From NCBI GenBank assembly GCA_007922195.1, contig ML681997.1, positions 14,833,260 to 14,897,259 of the forward strand: 64,000 bases of DNA. Direction: 5' to 3'. This document shows, piece by piece, positions 32,592 to 43,599 of this stretch; position 1 is the stretch's first letter; each line of letters begins with the position of its first letter. A program made the translations under genes and the position numbers. The notes under the pieces are model-generated. The model ran no database searches. It had not been told where the DNA came from and worked only from the letters and a program-made list of their open reading frames with translations. The DNA is from Podocnemis expansa (lineage: Eukaryota > Chordata > Testudines > Podocnemididae).

Positions 32592-35004
32592 AGCATTAAA
32601 AAGGGATTATTTCACTTTTCTAAAGGATATAGGGATGTGTGAGGAGAAATAGATTTTTAATCATGTGCAAACTGAGGTGATCATAGTTGCATATGCTGAG
32701 GATTTTGTGCCAAAGAAAGAAAAAGCTGCAGTGTGGAAGCCTGCAATCAGTCTCTAGGTACAGAGAGGGAAAGGAAGAAATCCAGGGAGAAAGCAGTAGT
32801 CCTGGGATCCTGGCCCTGAAGAAAGGATTTATTCAGGGAGAGGGAGAATGAAAGCCTGGAGGTATAACAAGAAAAAGCTCAAGGAAACACCAGAAAGTTT
32901 CAGGATTGTGCAAAACTTGGGAGCTGATTTGAGGCTCCCAGAGCAGAGTAATCAGTAGGACTTGGATTACTATGATCAGTTACTGGAGTAGTGGCATAAA
33001 CTTGAGTTGGAGGAGTGCTGGGAAGGGTACCCAGTCAGCCAGTCTAGTGAGACTGATATTTTGGAAGGGGAAAATTAATAAGTGACTTGGACAACCCACG
33101 AAGAGGAAGCATCCTGGTTCACAAAGATGAAGCCCAGCAATTCTTGGACTGTGAGGAGGCTCTGGCATGAGTGACAGACAGAAGGGAACATCAGACTGGG
33201 TAGATCTATTCCCCAGATGCATCCAGAAGGAGGTGCAGCCCCTGGGGAATAGAGAAACCCATGACAGGGCCAGATAGTCAACCAAATAACTTCTCGTAAC
33301 CCAACTGAAATAAATAAGCTGAGGAGCTAGCTCATATAGTTCCAGGAAGCTTGCTTATATCCCCTGCTGCTAATTAGTGCTTGTAAAGATTTTTTGCTTC
33401 TCTCATGCTTCTCTTGAAATGTTATGGATCTTTGGTAAGTAATGGAAATGAGAGAGAGTGTTCCTGCTCCATATATTTGCATAAAATCACATTGGACAAT
33501 CTTAATCAGAAACATTGCAAATGTGTAAATGTGCAATCTCATGTGCATCACTTTACTGCATTGTTTCCATTATAAGTGGCACACTTCTTTGGCCTGAGCT
33601 TTGATAGTATGTTGGCTGTTCTGTGATCACTATTAAACTCCAATATGCAAAATACAGCTTGTCTCTGAATGGCAGTCAGTTGTTGAGACAGATGCCTTAT
33701 AGGCATGACATCCAATGAGTTTTGACAGTCATGCAGTCAAATGTTTATCCACTTGTCCTTATCTCAATCGTTGTCTGAATATTTTTATGCTCAGCCTGTC
33801 TCCAGGCATGTTCATTAAGTGGGATGCACTGCAGTGTAAGTGCATTATTGTATCATCTGCAAAATACATTCAAGATGGAAGGTTTAAACCATAGGTTAAT
33901 GAACAGTTGTGAACCTCTCAACAGTAGCTTCAAGTGCATGTTTGGTAACCCTCAGCCCCACAGTTAAGTATATGCCTAAGGGGAAACGAAGGCAAGTCCA
34001 AACAAGCTTAGGAGTGGGTTCACATCCCTGGGGAAAGGGTCATTGCTACTCTTGCTTAAAACAATATCAGGAAGACTTTCATCTTTCCCCAATTTAATGA
34101 ATATATTTTAGCAATTTGCTGGTAGTGCAGGCTGCTCATTTTCAATGTACTTGGTACTTGGCTCATAATATAACTTAATGATTTTAGGACATCGGCTGGG
34201 AGGAGACTGAGTCTGGTCTAAAAACAGGATTATAACATAGCTTAAATTTATAAAGTGACCCCCAGAAAATAGCAAAGAGAACTATTTGAAATCCAGTTCT
34301 GCCAAACAAAAAGCATTGAAAGATTTGGGTATGTCATGGATAAGCATCCAAGCTTTGAGGTGCTCAACAAAGCCTTCAGCAAGCAGCTCCCATACTTTAG
34401 AGGTTCATATATTACATCCTTAATGAAATGAATGGATGGAACATCAAGATCATATATCACTAGTGATACAAGCAAATAACAGTTTGAGAACTCCTGCATG
34501 AACCAAATACTGCTCCTGATGAACTAGCTTCATTAGTATTTGTAATTCCTTTTATTCACTTACTAGGAATATTTGCCCTTATAATTTTTTGTGCACAGGA
34601 ATTTCAGAAGAAAGCAAAAGTGCCAGGAATATTCATGTTTTCAAGAGTTTTCCACTTAAAAAGTGCTCACACTTCTGTCTTGAAATGTCTGTGGATAGAA
34701 ATGTATTTCAATGGGGGAAAAGCAACATCATGTAATTTAGGGGACCAGTTACACAGCTGACATATCAAATGGTTGCATGACCACTCACAGAAAACAGCTG
34801 ATGGGGATTCCATAGATGAAAAGCTGTATATACAAGGCATGCATCTAGCAATTTGAATAGTGAACCAAAGTATGAAGATCACTTTTCGTATGCAGGAAGA
34901 GGAACTAGATTTGTTGCATAAATTATTGAATATGGACTGTCTACACAACTGTTCTGGGGTTGTGTGCGGGGAATGCATATAACTATCTTGAAACTTGCAC
35001 ACAC
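32592..35004. other. Unique DNA, no gene seen
   Basis: No recognised repeat. Minus-strand frames of about 100 codons (32980-33285, 34667-35002) show no recognisable domain. Confidence 0.45.
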
Positions 35005-35687
35005 AGAATCATAGGATTGGAAGGGACCCCATGAGGTCATCTAGTCCAACCCTCTGCCAAAAAAGGAGAACCACTCCCACTAGATTATGCCAGTCAGGGT
35101 TTTGTCACCCTGGGCCTTAAACATCTCCAAAGACAGAGATTCCACCACCTCACTAGGTAGTTTATTCCAGTGCTTCACCACTCACCAAGTAAGAAAGTTT
35201 TTCCTAATATCCAGCCTCGACCTCCCCAGCTGTAACTTGAAACCATTGCTCCTGGTTCTGTCCTCTGTTACTACTGAGAACAGTCGAGCTCCCTCCTCCT
35301 TGGAACATCCCTTCAGGTAGTTGAAGGTTGCTATCAGATGCCCCCTCAGTCTTCTCTTCTGCAGGCTAAATAAGCCTAGTTCCTTCAGTCTTTCTTCATA
35401 GGGCTTGTGCTCCAGCCCTTTGATCATTTTTGTTGCTCTCTGCTGGACTCTTTCTAATTTGTCCATGTCCTTTTTGTAGTGGGGAGCCCAAAACTGGACA
35501 CAGTATTCCAGATGTGGCCTCACCAGTGCAGAATAGAGGGGAATGATCACATCCCTCGATCTGCTGGCAACACTTCTTCTGATGCAGCCCAGTATGGCAT
35601 TGGCCTTTTTGGCAGCAAGCGCACACTGCTGACTCATATCCAGCTTGCCATCCACCATGACTCCCAGGTCCTTTTCTCCTAAAGCTA
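35005..35687 (-). mobile_element. CR1 LINE 3' part, RT C-terminus
   Basis: Minus sense, with the 3' end at 35005 (AGAATCATAGGATTGGAAGG). A 176-codon frame encodes the end of ORF2: [60 protein letters not shown], then [20 protein letters not shown] and [19 protein letters not shown]. This is the least degraded CR1 frame in the window, with one continuous frame from the 5' truncation to near the end. The catalytic RT motifs lie upstream and are missing. A hAT fragment abuts the 5' side. Confidence 0.92.
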
Positions 35688-35852
35688 TTTCCTGTGGCCT
35701 GCAATGATGCAATCATTACCGATATTTGCAATATCATTGTATGGAAAGGTTTCAGTGGTGCATCCCTCAGGCTACCATTCTAATCCTCATGTGGCCCTCT
35801 GCTAGTCCTTATGCAGCCCTCATGGTGATTTGAATTCGAGATCCCCGCCTTA
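35688..35852. mobile_element. hAT-type MITE fragment, CAGGGGTCTCAAAC family
   Basis: TCCTGTGGCCTGCAATGAT, GATATTTGCAATAT and CAGCCCTCATGGTGATTTGA match the interior and right end of 45169-45356. The left end is missing where it meets the CR1. Confidence 0.75.
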
Positions 35853-36289
35853 GATGGTTGTATGGAAGGTATGTGGATGTTTTACTTAGTAAATGCTTTG
35901 GTCCAGCAGTCCCCTTTCAGAGCTTGATCCAGATGTCAGTGGACAAACTTTATTGACTACAATGGGCTTCCAACCACTCTTGTAAAATTATGTTCTAGCA
36001 GTAAGAATCTGACAGTAATTTCAGCAGTGTTTTCCGTTAAATATAAAAGATTGATATGCAGGTGAATGAAATGTAAGAAATCAACCTTATTTAATATTTA
36101 CAGTGGAGAAGCTTTCATTAGCCCAAATAGGATCAAGACCACATTACGTTGTGAATTCTACAGCTTCATAGGATGACAGACTCCTTAAAGCAATTCTAAT
36201 CTAAAGATGTTAACTAAAGAAATTCTACTGAAATTAGATTGCAACATCCATCAGTGATTACATTGTCACTTAAATGGGCAAAATATGTA
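35853..36289. other. Unique spacer
   Basis: AT-rich with no recognised feature. Confidence 0.45.
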
Positions 36290-36825
36290 GGGTATGTCCA
36301 CACACAGGTTTTAAATCGAAATAACGCTGGTTATTTCGATTTTAAAAAGTTTATGTCCACATGACGCTTTCTTATTTCGAAATAAGAAGCTCCCTTATTT
36401 TGAAATAAGGAAAATCATTTCAATATAATAAAACCTAGTATTATATTGAAATGAGGGTTATATCAAAATAGTCATTTCGCTATAACCCTCTATGGACCTG
36501 TTATATCGATATAACACTATATCAATGTAACTGTGTCTGACCTTCCTCCCAGGGTTCATGGCACCCTGGAAGGAAGCCCCCCCCCAGCACCCTGGCCCCG
36601 GAGTGGATCAGCACCCTAGCCGGGGGGGACGACAGAGGGCACTTGGGGCCTACCTCACCCTCCCATTTGCTGGGCAGGGCGTGGGGGAAACACCCAGAGA
36701 AGCGCTCTCTCCCTGTGCAAGCCAGGCAGTGGGGAAAGGGAGCCCCATGCGCCCAGCTCTCACGAGTGGAGATGAGTGTGAAGGGCTCCCTTTCCCCGCT
36801 GCCCTGCTAGCCATATAGTTCAATT
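36290..36825. mobile_element. Harbinger-like element, right end missing
   Basis: The left end GGGTATGTCCACACACAGG is followed by TTATTTCGAAATAAG and ATATCGATATAAC blocks, then a GC-rich core. The core junction (GACCTTCCTCCCAGG, then GCACCCTGG) matches the inverse of 51200-51260 in the larger element at 50427-51503. No inverse right end is found before 36830, so the copy is truncated. Confidence 0.65.
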
Positions 36826-36884
36826 AGAAACTGAAATTTTAAGAAAAGTTTTGGGCACTTATACATAAGCATATGTTCCAAAGG

Positions 36885-37190
36885 AGAAGCCATCTTAGTC
36901 TAGCTCAGCTAAACAAACAAGGAGTCCTGTGGTACTAAAGACTAACAAATTTATTTAGCACATGAGCTTTCATGGGAGAAAATCCCACTTCGTCAGATGC
37001 CTGAAGAAGGGGAATTTATAGAATGGGTGGAAAATAAATGCAGGGAAGTGTAAGTTGTAGGATCAGGTCAGACTGTTATAGCAAATCAGTGCAGTAGTTT
37101 AGATCCAAACACTGGGGAACAGCATATAGAGCAAAGCTGAAGTTAGATCATCTGTTTTAATGCATCTACTTTCCCCTGTTGATTTTCAGT
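36885..37190 (-). mobile_element. Penelope-like 3' end, minus sense
   Basis: TTCCAAAGGAGAAGCC, then CAAGGAGTCCTGTGGTAC, then CATGAGCTTTCATGGGAG form the terminal repeat read backwards. The inner part matches the untranslated segment seen at 26341-26470. The inverse CTGACGA lies at 36990-36996 and the inverse GAAA at 36968-36971. It is probably the 3' end of the same minus-sense PLE whose endonuclease and RT lie at 38720-40408, separated from it by the CR1 ORF1 segment. Confidence 0.8.
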
Positions 37191-38719
37191 TCTATTGCAT
37201 CTACCTCCCTGCATTTTCTCCCAGCATTGTCCTTCCCCACTCACCTCAGGTATTAGGGCTTCATTAGGACACCTAAGACAATTATTTGATTCCCCTGCCA
37301 TGTTCCAACTCCCTCTCGTTTATCCCTGGTGTTACAGTCCCAGCATCCCCCAAGTTCCATCCCTTCCCCCAGGTCTCCCACATTGTCACTTACCTGTGGG
37401 CTTTGGTCTCTTTCCCCCTTCGAATCTAGTTTAAAGCACTCCTCACTAGGTTAGCCAGTCTACGTCTAAATATGCTCTTCCCCTTCCTTGACAGATGGAG
37501 TCCATCTCTGCCTAGCAGTCCCTTTTCATGGAACAGCACTCCATGGTCGAGGAAGCCAAAGCCCTCCTGAAGACACCATCTTTGCATCCAAGAATTCATC
37601 TCCAGGATGCATTCATCTCTGCTCAGGCCCCTACCTTTGACCAGAAGAATTGAGGAGAACACCACGTGTGCTCTGAACTCCTTCACTCCCAGAGCCCTGT
37701 AGTCACCTTTGATCTGCTGAGGATCACCTCTCACAGTATCATTAGGTTCCACAAAGATGAGTAGCATGGAGTAGTAGTCAGAGGGGTGGATGATTCTTGA
37801 CCATCCCTCCGTAATGTCTCAGATATGGGCACCCAGCAGGCGGCATACCCCCTGAGAGACCTTGTCAGGGTGACAGATGGGTGCCTCTGTCCCCCTCAGA
37901 AGTCCCCAACCACCACAACCCTATGTTTCCTCCTGGCGTGGTGGATGTGATCGTCCTAGCCTCGGGGGTGCATGGCATCTCCTTTTCCTCCTCATGCATT
38001 GTCTCTAGCACTGCGTAACAGTTCTTCACTACAATGGAGGGTGGTATAGGAGCGGGGTGGAGCACTGTCTGCTGCCAGAGGTAACCAGCTGCCAATGTCC
38101 TCCCTCTGCCATAGGCATCCCATCCGTCTCCAGTGGTGTGGCAGTAGTCTTCGGCAGCTGGATAGTATCTCCTTGTGGATTCAATCGAGGAACTTCTCCA
38201 GGGCATGGATACTCCTGAGCCTAGACACCTCCTCCTGTAAGTCTCCCACCTGCCTCCTGAGAGATTCCACCAGAAGGCACCTGTCACATTGATTCATCTC
38301 CCCAGCCTGATCGTCAGAGACAGGGAAATGCAGGCCACAGTCCCTGCAAGTCCACACCAGGATCTGGGTAGAGATATCCATGGTCAGGATGTCAGTCTGG
38401 CTACAGGCACAGGTGGAGGAGACAGTAGGGGCATTGGCACAAGCAGTTTCTTCTCCTCTTCACCATTGTGGCCTCACCAACTCCTTCCCAAACTCCCCTG
38501 TTTTCAGTCCCCCTGTTTGCAAGCTCCCCAGTTGCTCAGCCACTGACTTTTAAGGCCTTCTCTGCCTAGGCCAGCACGTGTCAGCAATTCACTCACCCAA
38601 GCTTCACTCTCTCCCTTGCTTCTTCAGGTAGGGGATCGCCTTCACCTCCTTCTCAGGGCCTCACCAACTCCTTCCTTCTCAAACTCCCCTGTTTTCAGTA
38701 CCCCTGTTCACAAGCCCTG
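37191..38719 (-). pseudogene. CR1 ORF1 remnant: PHD-like finger, coiled coil, esterase
   Basis: Minus-strand frames line up as a broken CR1 ORF1. First comes a 66-codon piece (38381-38181) with C-x2-C pairs (VWTCRDCG ... MNQCDRC, a PHD-like zinc finger) followed by a heptad-rich coiled coil (LLVESLRRQVGDLQEEVSRL). Next is a frame through 38287-37865, and last a 113-codon piece (37767-37426) ending in the SGNH esterase block GRDGLHLSRKGKSIFRRRLA. The nucleophile block GDS has become GDF followed by a stop (37901-37909). Upstream, 38400-38719 looks like 5' untranslated sequence with a partly duplicated CTCCCCTGTTTTCAGT unit. CR1 copies are usually 5'-truncated, so keeping ORF1 while losing ORF2 is unusual. 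It sits inside a PLE. Confidence 0.8.
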
Positions 38720-39306
38720 TTTGGCCAATGCATATGGCAGAGGGGCATTGTTGGCACATGATGGCATATATCACATTGGTATATCTACAGGTGAATGAGC
38801 ATCTGTTGCAATGGCTGATTTGGTTAGATCCAATGCTGGTGTCACTTGAGTAGATATGTGGTTAGAGTTGGCAACAGGGCTTTTAGTTAGGGACCTAATG
38901 TTGTGTTTCTGTGCTATAGCCTGTAGTTGCTGGTGAGTATTTTTTTTAAGGTTGGGGGGCTATCTGTAGGCCTACCTCCCAAGACTTGAGAGAATGAGGG
39001 ATCATCTTCCAGGACAGAGTGCATATCCTTGGTGACGTGCTGGGGAGGTTTTACTTTAAGGTGGTAGGTGATGCCTGGGGGCGTTCTCTAGTTTTCCTTG
39101 TTGGGCTTATCCTGTAGCAGGCGACTTTTGTGTACCTGTCAATTTGTTTCTTCACTTCCCCAGGTGGGTATTACACTTTTAAGAATTCTTGACAGAGATC
39201 CTGAGTGTGTTTGTCTCTATCTGAGTGTTCAAAGCAAATGTGATTTATTTTACGGCTTGGCTGTAGATGATGGATCTTGTACTGTGTTGCAAGTGAAAGC
39301 TAGAGG
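38720..39306 (-). pseudogene. Penelope-like endonuclease and linker, minus sense
   Basis: On the minus strand the segment runs from the RT-endonuclease linker (stops and frameshifts) into the GIY-YIG core, which reads NVIYAIMCQQCPSAICIGQT before being cut by the CR1 segment at about 38719. The GIY Tyr and the YIG-like triplet (here CIG) are visible; the catalytic Arg/Glu region downstream is missing. It belongs with the RT at 39665-40408. Confidence 0.8.
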
Positions 39307-39632
39307 CAAGGTTGTCCCTAGGGTAGGGCAAGAGGGGCAGCTGCCCAGGGCCCTGTGCTTTGGTGGGCCCCACGGGGCCCGCACCCTGCCCCCTCCCCAC
39401 TGCTCCAGCACAGAGCCGAAAGCAGCATGCGTGGGGAGGGGGCAGACCAGCAGTGCTGAATCGAGCTGCTGCTTTTCCCCAGCTTGCCTGGTCCCTGGCA
39501 TGGGACAGTTGGAGCAGGGGCCTGGCCCTCTCCTGGGCCAGCTGGCCCTTCCCCCCAGTGCTGGGGGGGTGAGCGAGTGGGGGTCCCACAGAGGGTGATT
39601 TTCCTGGGGCCCCGCACCCCTTTAGGACCCTG
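39307..39632. mobile_element. hAT-type element inserted in PLE, GC-rich
   Basis: The left end CAAGGTTGTCCCTAGGG is matched by the inverse of the right end (CCCTTTAGGACCCTG). The flanks GCTAGAGG (39299-39306) and GCTGGAGG (39633-39640) are 7 of 8 identical. It separates the PLE RT from its linker. The GC-rich interior gives frames up to 166 codons on both strands, none recognisable. Confidence 0.8.
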
Positions 39633-39664
39633 GCTGGAGGCACGTCAGTAAGTATAATGGGTTT

Positions 39665-40408
39665 CTAGTGTAGGGTGGTGTTTATGTGTCCATAACTTAT
39701 TTGTACTATAGCATCTGGGAAATGGATCTCCCTTGCAAACTGATCCAGGCTGCAGTTGATATTGGGGTGGAAAGTTGTTGAAATCTCAATGAGATTCCTG
39801 AAGTGCCTCCTTTCCATGAGTCCAGATGATGAAAATGTCACCAGTGTAACGTAAGAAGAGGAGCACACTTGGGGATGGGAGCTGAGAAAGTGTTGTTCTA
39901 AATCAGCCATAAAAATAGTGGCATATTGTGGGGCCTTGCAGATACCCATAGCAGTTCTGCTGACTTGAAAGTACAAATCATCTCCAAATCTGAAATGGTT
40001 GTGGGTGAGTACAAAGTCACAAAGTTCAGCCAGTAGGTGTACCATGACATTATCTGGCGTACTGTTCCTGATGGCTTGTAGTCTACCTTTATGTAGGATG
40101 TTGTTGTGAAGAGCTTCTACATCCTTCGTGGCCAGGATGGTGTTTTGTGGAATATTTCCAAAGGGCTGTAGTTTCCTCCGGAAGCCAGCAGTGTCTTGAA
40201 GATAGCTAGGAGTACTGGTAGTGGAGGACCTGAGGAGAGAGTCTATATATCCAGACAATCCTGCTGTAAGAGTGGAAATGCCTGAGATGATGGGGTGCCC
40301 TGGATGTCCAGGTTTGTGGATCTTGGATAGCAGATATGTCATTGTAGATTTGTTCCTGTGCTGCCTTGGGGAGTTTTCTGAGTAGAGGAACCTAACCAAA
40401 TCAGCCAT
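39665..40408 (-). pseudogene. Penelope-like element reverse transcriptase, partial
   Basis: A 247-codon minus-strand frame encodes most of a PLE reverse transcriptase. Visible blocks in order are TYLLSKIHKPGHPGHPIISG near residue 25, a TAGLSGYIDSLLR helix, motif A LATKDVEALHNNI near residue 90, LCDFVLTHNHFRF and motif B RTAMGICKAPQYATIFMADL near residue 150. Motif C is out of frame: the alternate frame reads LRYTGDIFIIW, so the catalytic Asp pair is Gly-Asp and a frameshift follows. The family normally has RT joined to a GIY-YIG endonuclease without an APE or RNase H; the endonuclease is found downstream on the same strand. The N-terminal part is cut at 40408, where an oppositely oriented PLE begins. 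Confidence 0.88.
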
Positions 40409-40985
40409 TCCATTAGGGGTTCATTCACCTGCACATCTACCACTATGATATGTGCCATTATGTTCCAGCAATGCCCCTGTGCCATACACATTGGCTGAAC
40501 TGGACTGTCTCTGTGCAAAAGAATAAATCAGATATCAAGAATGGTAAGATTAAAAAACCAGTAGGGGGCACTGCAGCCTCCCTGGATATTCTGTAACAGA
40601 CGTGACAGTTACAGTACTTTGGGGGAAAACTTCTCAGACAACTTCACTGTGAAACCACAGAGCTGGACTTCATATGCAAATTCGACACCCTCACACTGGG
40701 TCTTGGAATTGCTAATTTAGTACAAAAGGAATTTCCCTGCTTTCAACATTCTCACTTTCACCTCTATTGCTGTTTAAAGCCCACATCCATCCATCCAATT
40801 AAAACAACAGATTACCCCTCTGTAACTGTTTGAATTGACCTTGTAACTCACATTTCTCTATGTATGTGTATGTACCTAAAATACTGCGGTTTCCATTTTA
40901 TGCATCTAATGAAGTAGGGTTATGCCCATGAAAGCTCATGTGATAAATAAACTGTTAGTCTTTAAAAGTGTCACAGGACTCTTTG
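40409..40985 (+). mobile_element. Penelope-like 3' half with endonuclease core, plus sense
   Basis: The segment begins GGTTCATTCACCTGCACATC and reads MICAIMFQQCPCAIHIG, a stop, then LCKRIN, a worn GIY-YIG core. The post-endonuclease segment follows (GAGCTGGACTTCATATGCAA, GACACCCTCACACTGG), then a 3' terminal repeat ending near GTCACAGGACTCTTTG. The hammerhead-like box is changed to CTAATGA. It abuts the minus-sense RT at 40408, giving an outward-facing inverted arrangement over 36.9-41 kb. Confidence 0.8.
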
Positions 40986-42735
40986 TCAGCACTGGATACT
41001 GAACTGGATGGTACCTCAGTCTGATCTACTATGGAATTTCCTACTTTCCCAGGAGTTACTATTAATTCATTACAGTGTGAGGTTGGCATCAGGCCCTCTG
41101 TATTTCACTGAACACATTTGTTAAACCTTTCAAAGAGCAGCAGCATCTTAGTGTGTCCTAATCAATCAGCCCAGTGCAAGCTCAAAGCTGAAAAGGCAGT
41201 ATATTTTCAAGAGGATAAGCCTTTTCCAGTCCCCTCAAATACACTGAAAGGCTTCTGAATACGGCCGAGAAAAGTGAGCAATACATGAGACCTAGAAATA
41301 AGAGTGATGGAAAGGGCTGAGATTAGAGCTGCGCACAGACTGTCAGTTTTAGATGAGAGGCTTTCAGTAAACCAAAAGTAGCAGGTTTGATTTGCCTTGA
41401 TTCACAGGCTTTGGGATTTACTTGGCACTCTGGGTTCATGGCTGGTTCATCTCTCCTGCACCTGAGCTTCAGTTTCCTTAGCATCTGAGACCAAATAGTC
41501 AGGAGGACTCAAAATGTTTGGCGTCTGCGAGTGGTTCTGAATTTTCAAAAGTGTTCAGCATGCACTAGGTCCCACGGTGACTAAATTTTTGGAATTACTC
41601 AATCTAATCCAGCATACATACACATACAGGAATGAAGACTATGGGCTCTATTTTTGGGTCTGGCAATGCTGTGCTCAACTTAGGATCAGAGTAGGTAGAG
41701 GCAATAAAGGTTGCTTTATGGCACTTTTACACACACACAATCTCACTCTCTCATATCCTAGGCTGCAAAGGTGAAAACTGGAGCTGGCACAAACTACTAC
41801 CACCTCAGAGCTTTTCTACATTACATTAAATGCAACTGCCCTAACAGACTAGCAAAGTAACTATTGGTTAGAGCAAAAAAACTGGGAGTCAGAACCCTTG
41901 CACGCTATTCATGACTCTGCTACTGTTTTAGTTGTTGACTCTGGGTAAGTCACTTAACTGCTGTATCTTGGCTTACATTACCTGCTGTAAAATGGGGATA
42001 ACCATGCCTCGTAGGAATGTGGTGAATTTCAATGAATCCTTATCAATGTTCTGGGATTCTCCCATGAAGACTATTATGTAACTGCAGGTTAAAATATTAA
42101 AATAACTAATTGCGTTATTGTCAGAATGAGAAGGAACTTTGCTGCATTAAACACTTGCCATTGACCTAACTTTTCTTTGGAGACCCTGTATAAAACCTTC
42201 CATATGGCTCTACCAAGAAGTTATTTTCTTTTCCTCAGGAAAAATCTGCTACATAGCAAGTAGTCACTGAAGTATGTTTAAGTACATTATTACTGGAACA
42301 AGATTGCTACATCATTTGTGAGCATCCCCATGGGGAAACAAAAATAGAAAGCTGTAATAAATCTCCCGTTAAATGGTGTCTTAGTGGAGATCAACTGGGG
42401 ACATTCTTCCTTCAAAGGCAAACATCTTCCACAGACCAATAGAAAATATTGCTGCAAGTGCCAGGATTTTGCTGAGGGTATGGAGGTTACTGTATTTGAA
42501 TGAGTATATCCTCAAAGGACAATATACAAACAATTGCTTAGGGACCCAAGCAGCTCAATGGGGCCCCAACTTAGTATTATCCCCAAAATACCAATAGTCT
42601 TATTTGAAAGCAGTGTTTCAAACAAATATATTAATATGCATTGTGTTGGTGTATATATAATATATATTTTTGTTTGTGAAAATAATGCGGTTAGCATTTT
42701 AGGAGGCAGATGAGTGGATCCCAGAAAATATAGCA
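40986..42735. other. Unique DNA apart from one MIR-like copy
   Basis: Apart from the SINE at 41860-42045, nothing is recognised and no gene is supported. Confidence 0.45.
41860..42045 (+). mobile_element. MIR-type SINE, plus sense
   Basis: The order is typical of MIR: TATTGGTTAGAGC (tRNA-related head), ACTGGGAGTCAGAACCC, TGACTCTGCTACTG, CTGGGTAAGTCACTTAAC, then TGTAAAATGGGGATAA and a worn CTCGTAGGAATGTGGTGA tail. It is almost full length and highly diverged, hence old. Confidence 0.8.
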
Positions 42736-43067
42736 CATTGGTTCTCAAATGGGATTGCAGACCCTGAGGTGGTTGCAGCAAAGTTATGTGGAGATAGAGA
42801 AATTTATGAGCCCTGAGCCTGGCCAGGCATGGGGCCACGAGCCCTAAGCCCAGCCAGGTGTGAGGCTGTGAGCTCCTTCACACAGGGGGTTGTTAGCGCT
42901 GAGCATAGCCAAAAGCAGTGAGAAAAGGTAAATTCATTTTTAGCAATAGATTTAGCATTTAACATAGTATTAAATACATTTGTTTTTAATTTTCTGGGGT
43001 GGGAGGTCATAACCTGAAGCTTGCTGTGTGAAATGGGTCACAAATAGAAAAAGTTTCAGAACCACTG
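42736..43067. mobile_element. Probable hAT-type element
   Basis: CATTGGTTCTCAAATGGG at the left is partly inverted at the right (TTTCAGAACCACTG). No convincing 8-bp flank match is seen. The interior repeats a GAGCCC(T)-AGCC(T)-GGCCAGG phrase. Confidence 0.6.
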
Positions 43068-43077
43068 GGAGCACCAT

Positions 43078-43575
43078 CTCTGATAAATAAATTTGTTAGT
43101 CTAAGTGCCACCCAGACTCCTTGGGTATGTCTACACTGGAGGTTCTGTTAAGTTGACTTACAGTGTCCACGCTCCAAATTCCTGTAGACTGCCCATATCC
43201 ACACTGGCAGTTGCTAGGTCAACTAAACGCTTAAGTCGACCTTATTTACTCAACTTAAACTAGTGTAGATGGGGCATAGCCCTTAAGTTGATTTAATAAG
43301 GTCTACTTAATAAGGTCAACTTAAAGGCTAGGCCCTGTCGGCACTGGCTTAAGTTAACTTAATAAGGTTGACTTAAGCGTTAAGTCAACCTTAAGAGGTG
43401 GTATTATTAAGTTGACTTAAGAAAGTGCTTAAGTCAACTTAATGCATTCCCAGCGTGGACAGACCTTTCCTTAGGTCGACTTAAGGAAGGTTAGGTCAAC
43501 CTAAGGCTCCAGTGTCGAAATACCCTTTGTTTGTTTTGCTGAAATAGATTAACATGGCCCCCCCTTTGGAACTTG
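43078..43575 (+). mobile_element. Penelope-like 3' terminal repeat split by a Harbinger-like insertion
   Basis: The plus-sense repeat runs GATAAATAAATTTGTTAGTC ... CAGACTCCTT to 43122. It resumes at 43529 with GTTTGTTTTGCTG, AAATAGATTAACATGGC and CCCTTTGGAACTT. Removing the insertion and one target copy restores GACTCCTTGTTTGTTTTGC, as in other copies. Confidence 0.82.
43123..43525. mobile_element. Harbinger-like fold-back MITE inserted in a PLE terminus
   Basis: The left end GGGTATGTCTACACTGGAGG and right end CTCCAGTGTCGAAATACCC are inverse copies. The 3-bp flanks are CTT (43120-43122) and TTT (43526-43528). The interior is built from TTAAGTTGACTTAA-type palindromic blocks. Because the host PLE sequence is known from other copies, the empty site can be deduced, and it supports a 3-bp target duplication. 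Confidence 0.85.
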
Positions 43576-43599
43576 TCCATGATGGAAGATATTCTAAGG

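Noticed and set aside
37385..37395. Splice-donor-like CAGGTAAG on the minus strand as evidence of a host gene
   Set aside because: It lies inside a CR1 ORF1 remnant and no host exon is seen nearby.
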